Below, piece by piece: positions 13,428 through 13,810 of a DNA stretch of 13,810 nucleotides (positions are counted from its first letter, which is position 1; every line of letters begins with the position of its first letter). The stretch lies in the NCBI GenBank assembly GCA_002428415.1, contig DIWI01000074.1:1-13810 (forward strand), in the 5' to 3' direction. The position numbers and the translations under genes were made by a program. The notes beneath the pieces are model-generated. The model searched no databases and was not told the origin of the DNA. It was given only the letters and a program-made list of their open reading frames with translations. Source of the DNA: Clostridiaceae bacterium UBA6110 (GTDB lineage Bacteria; Bacillota; Clostridia; Clostridiales; Clostridiaceae).

Positions 13428-13810
13428 TCAGCCCAAATCCGCTCCATTGCTTGCTATGACCTTCTTGTACCAGAAGAACGAGTCCTTGCGGCTTCTCTCG
13501 AGAGTTCCGTTACCTTCGTCGTCCTGGTCAACGTATATGAATCCGTATCTTTTGGACATCTGCGATGTCCCTGCGCTTATGAGGTCAATCGGTCCCCAGC
13601 TGGTGTAGCCGAAAAGCTCAACGCCCTCTTCGATCGCTTCCTTCATATACCTGATATGCTCTCTAAAGTATGCGATCCTGTAGTCGTCATGGATAGAGCC
13701 ATCTTCTTCAACCTTGTCCACCGCACCCATGCCATTTTCCACAATGATAAGCGGCTTCTTGTATCTGTCATACAGCTCGAGAAGTGATATTTTAAGACCC
13801 TTCGGGTCAA
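13428..13810 (-). CDS. 6-phospho-beta-glucosidase, GH1 family (partial, C-terminal 126 residues)
   Basis: This glycosidase hydrolyses phosphorylated beta-glucosides such as cellobiose-6-phosphate after PTS uptake. Only the 3' part is present; the gene enters from the right edge, and the first visible codons read DPKGLKISLLELYDRY. The nucleophile glutamate lies in IIVENGMG, the GH1 signature. Further on, FGYTSWGPIDLISAGTSQMSKRYGFIYVD holds the Trp and the S-x-K-x-Y phosphate-binding residues that mark phospho-glycosidases rather than plain beta-glucosidases. The tail (RSRKDSFFWYKKVIASNG) is typical. The antiterminator gene follows 29 nt later. bglA and ascB are usual names, but which paralog it is cannot be told from this part. 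Confidence 0.92.
   Translation of the reverse strand, partial: DPKGLKISLLELYDRYKKPLIIVENGMGAVDKVEEDGSIHDDYRIAYFREHIRYMKEAIEEGVELFGYTSWGPIDLISAGTSQMSKRYGFIYVDQDDEGNGTLERSRKDSFFWYKKVIASNGADLG

Noticed and set aside
1..13810. Search for CRISPR repeats, tRNA/rRNA genes, IS ends, phage or toxin-antitoxin genes
   Set aside because: No regularly spaced repeats, tRNA-like cloverleafs, transposase motifs or terminal inverted repeats were recognised by eye.

Overview
The window looks like chromosomal DNA from a low-to-mid-GC Firmicute, most likely an anaerobic Clostridia-type bacterium. The reasons are strong GGAGG ribosome binding sites, TTGaca/TATAAT promoters, intrinsic hairpin-plus-T terminators, a PTS fructose operon of Firmicute type, a LicT/BglG antiterminator, and an FMN/Fe-S/FAD enoate-reductase-type enzyme typical of fermenters. 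Taxonomy is inferred from gene content only.

Layout. (1) 1-1829, mostly minus strand: the 5' part of a short-chain dehydrogenase resembling 3-hydroxybutyrate dehydrogenase, with a promoter about 310 bp upstream and a possible 40-codon ORF in its leader; then a LysR-type regulator that has lost its DNA-binding domain, abutting an unrelated gene fragment on the other strand. This looks like a degraded junction. (2) 1957-3102, plus: a zinc-ribbon, single-pass membrane protein with a conserved C-terminal domain. (3) 3204-3923, minus: a pair of small integral membrane proteins. (4) 4111-7763, minus: a complete fructose operon in the order fruR (DeoR repressor), fruK (1-phosphofructokinase), EIIA, EIIBC. 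It has a clear promoter, a phased repeat array that looks like the FruR operator, a cre-like box on the -35, and a terminator. (5) 7851-9417, minus: a GNAT acetyltransferase with its terminator and an orphan TadG/TadE-like membrane-anchored protein. (6) 9797-12235, plus: a small SWIM zinc-finger protein, then a 633-residue enoate reductase/2,4-dienoyl-CoA reductase-type flavoenzyme with altered Fe-S cysteine spacing. (7) 12550-13810, minus: a LicT-type antiterminator just downstream of the 3' end of a 6-phospho-beta-glucosidase gene.

How the genes work together. Fructose is taken up as fructose-1-phosphate by EIIA plus EIIBC, and FruK converts it to fructose-1,6-bisphosphate. FruR is the first gene of its own operon and probably senses fructose-1-phosphate. 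The GH1 enzyme and the antiterminator belong to a separate PTS beta-glucoside module that continues past the right edge. The other genes are single units or pairs separated by terminators.

I saw no tRNA, rRNA, CRISPR array, insertion sequence or phage gene. I found no clear new multi-gene system. The best leads are the 10-bp-phased operator array, the beheaded LysR junction, the altered Fe-S motif, and the leader region of the dehydrogenase.
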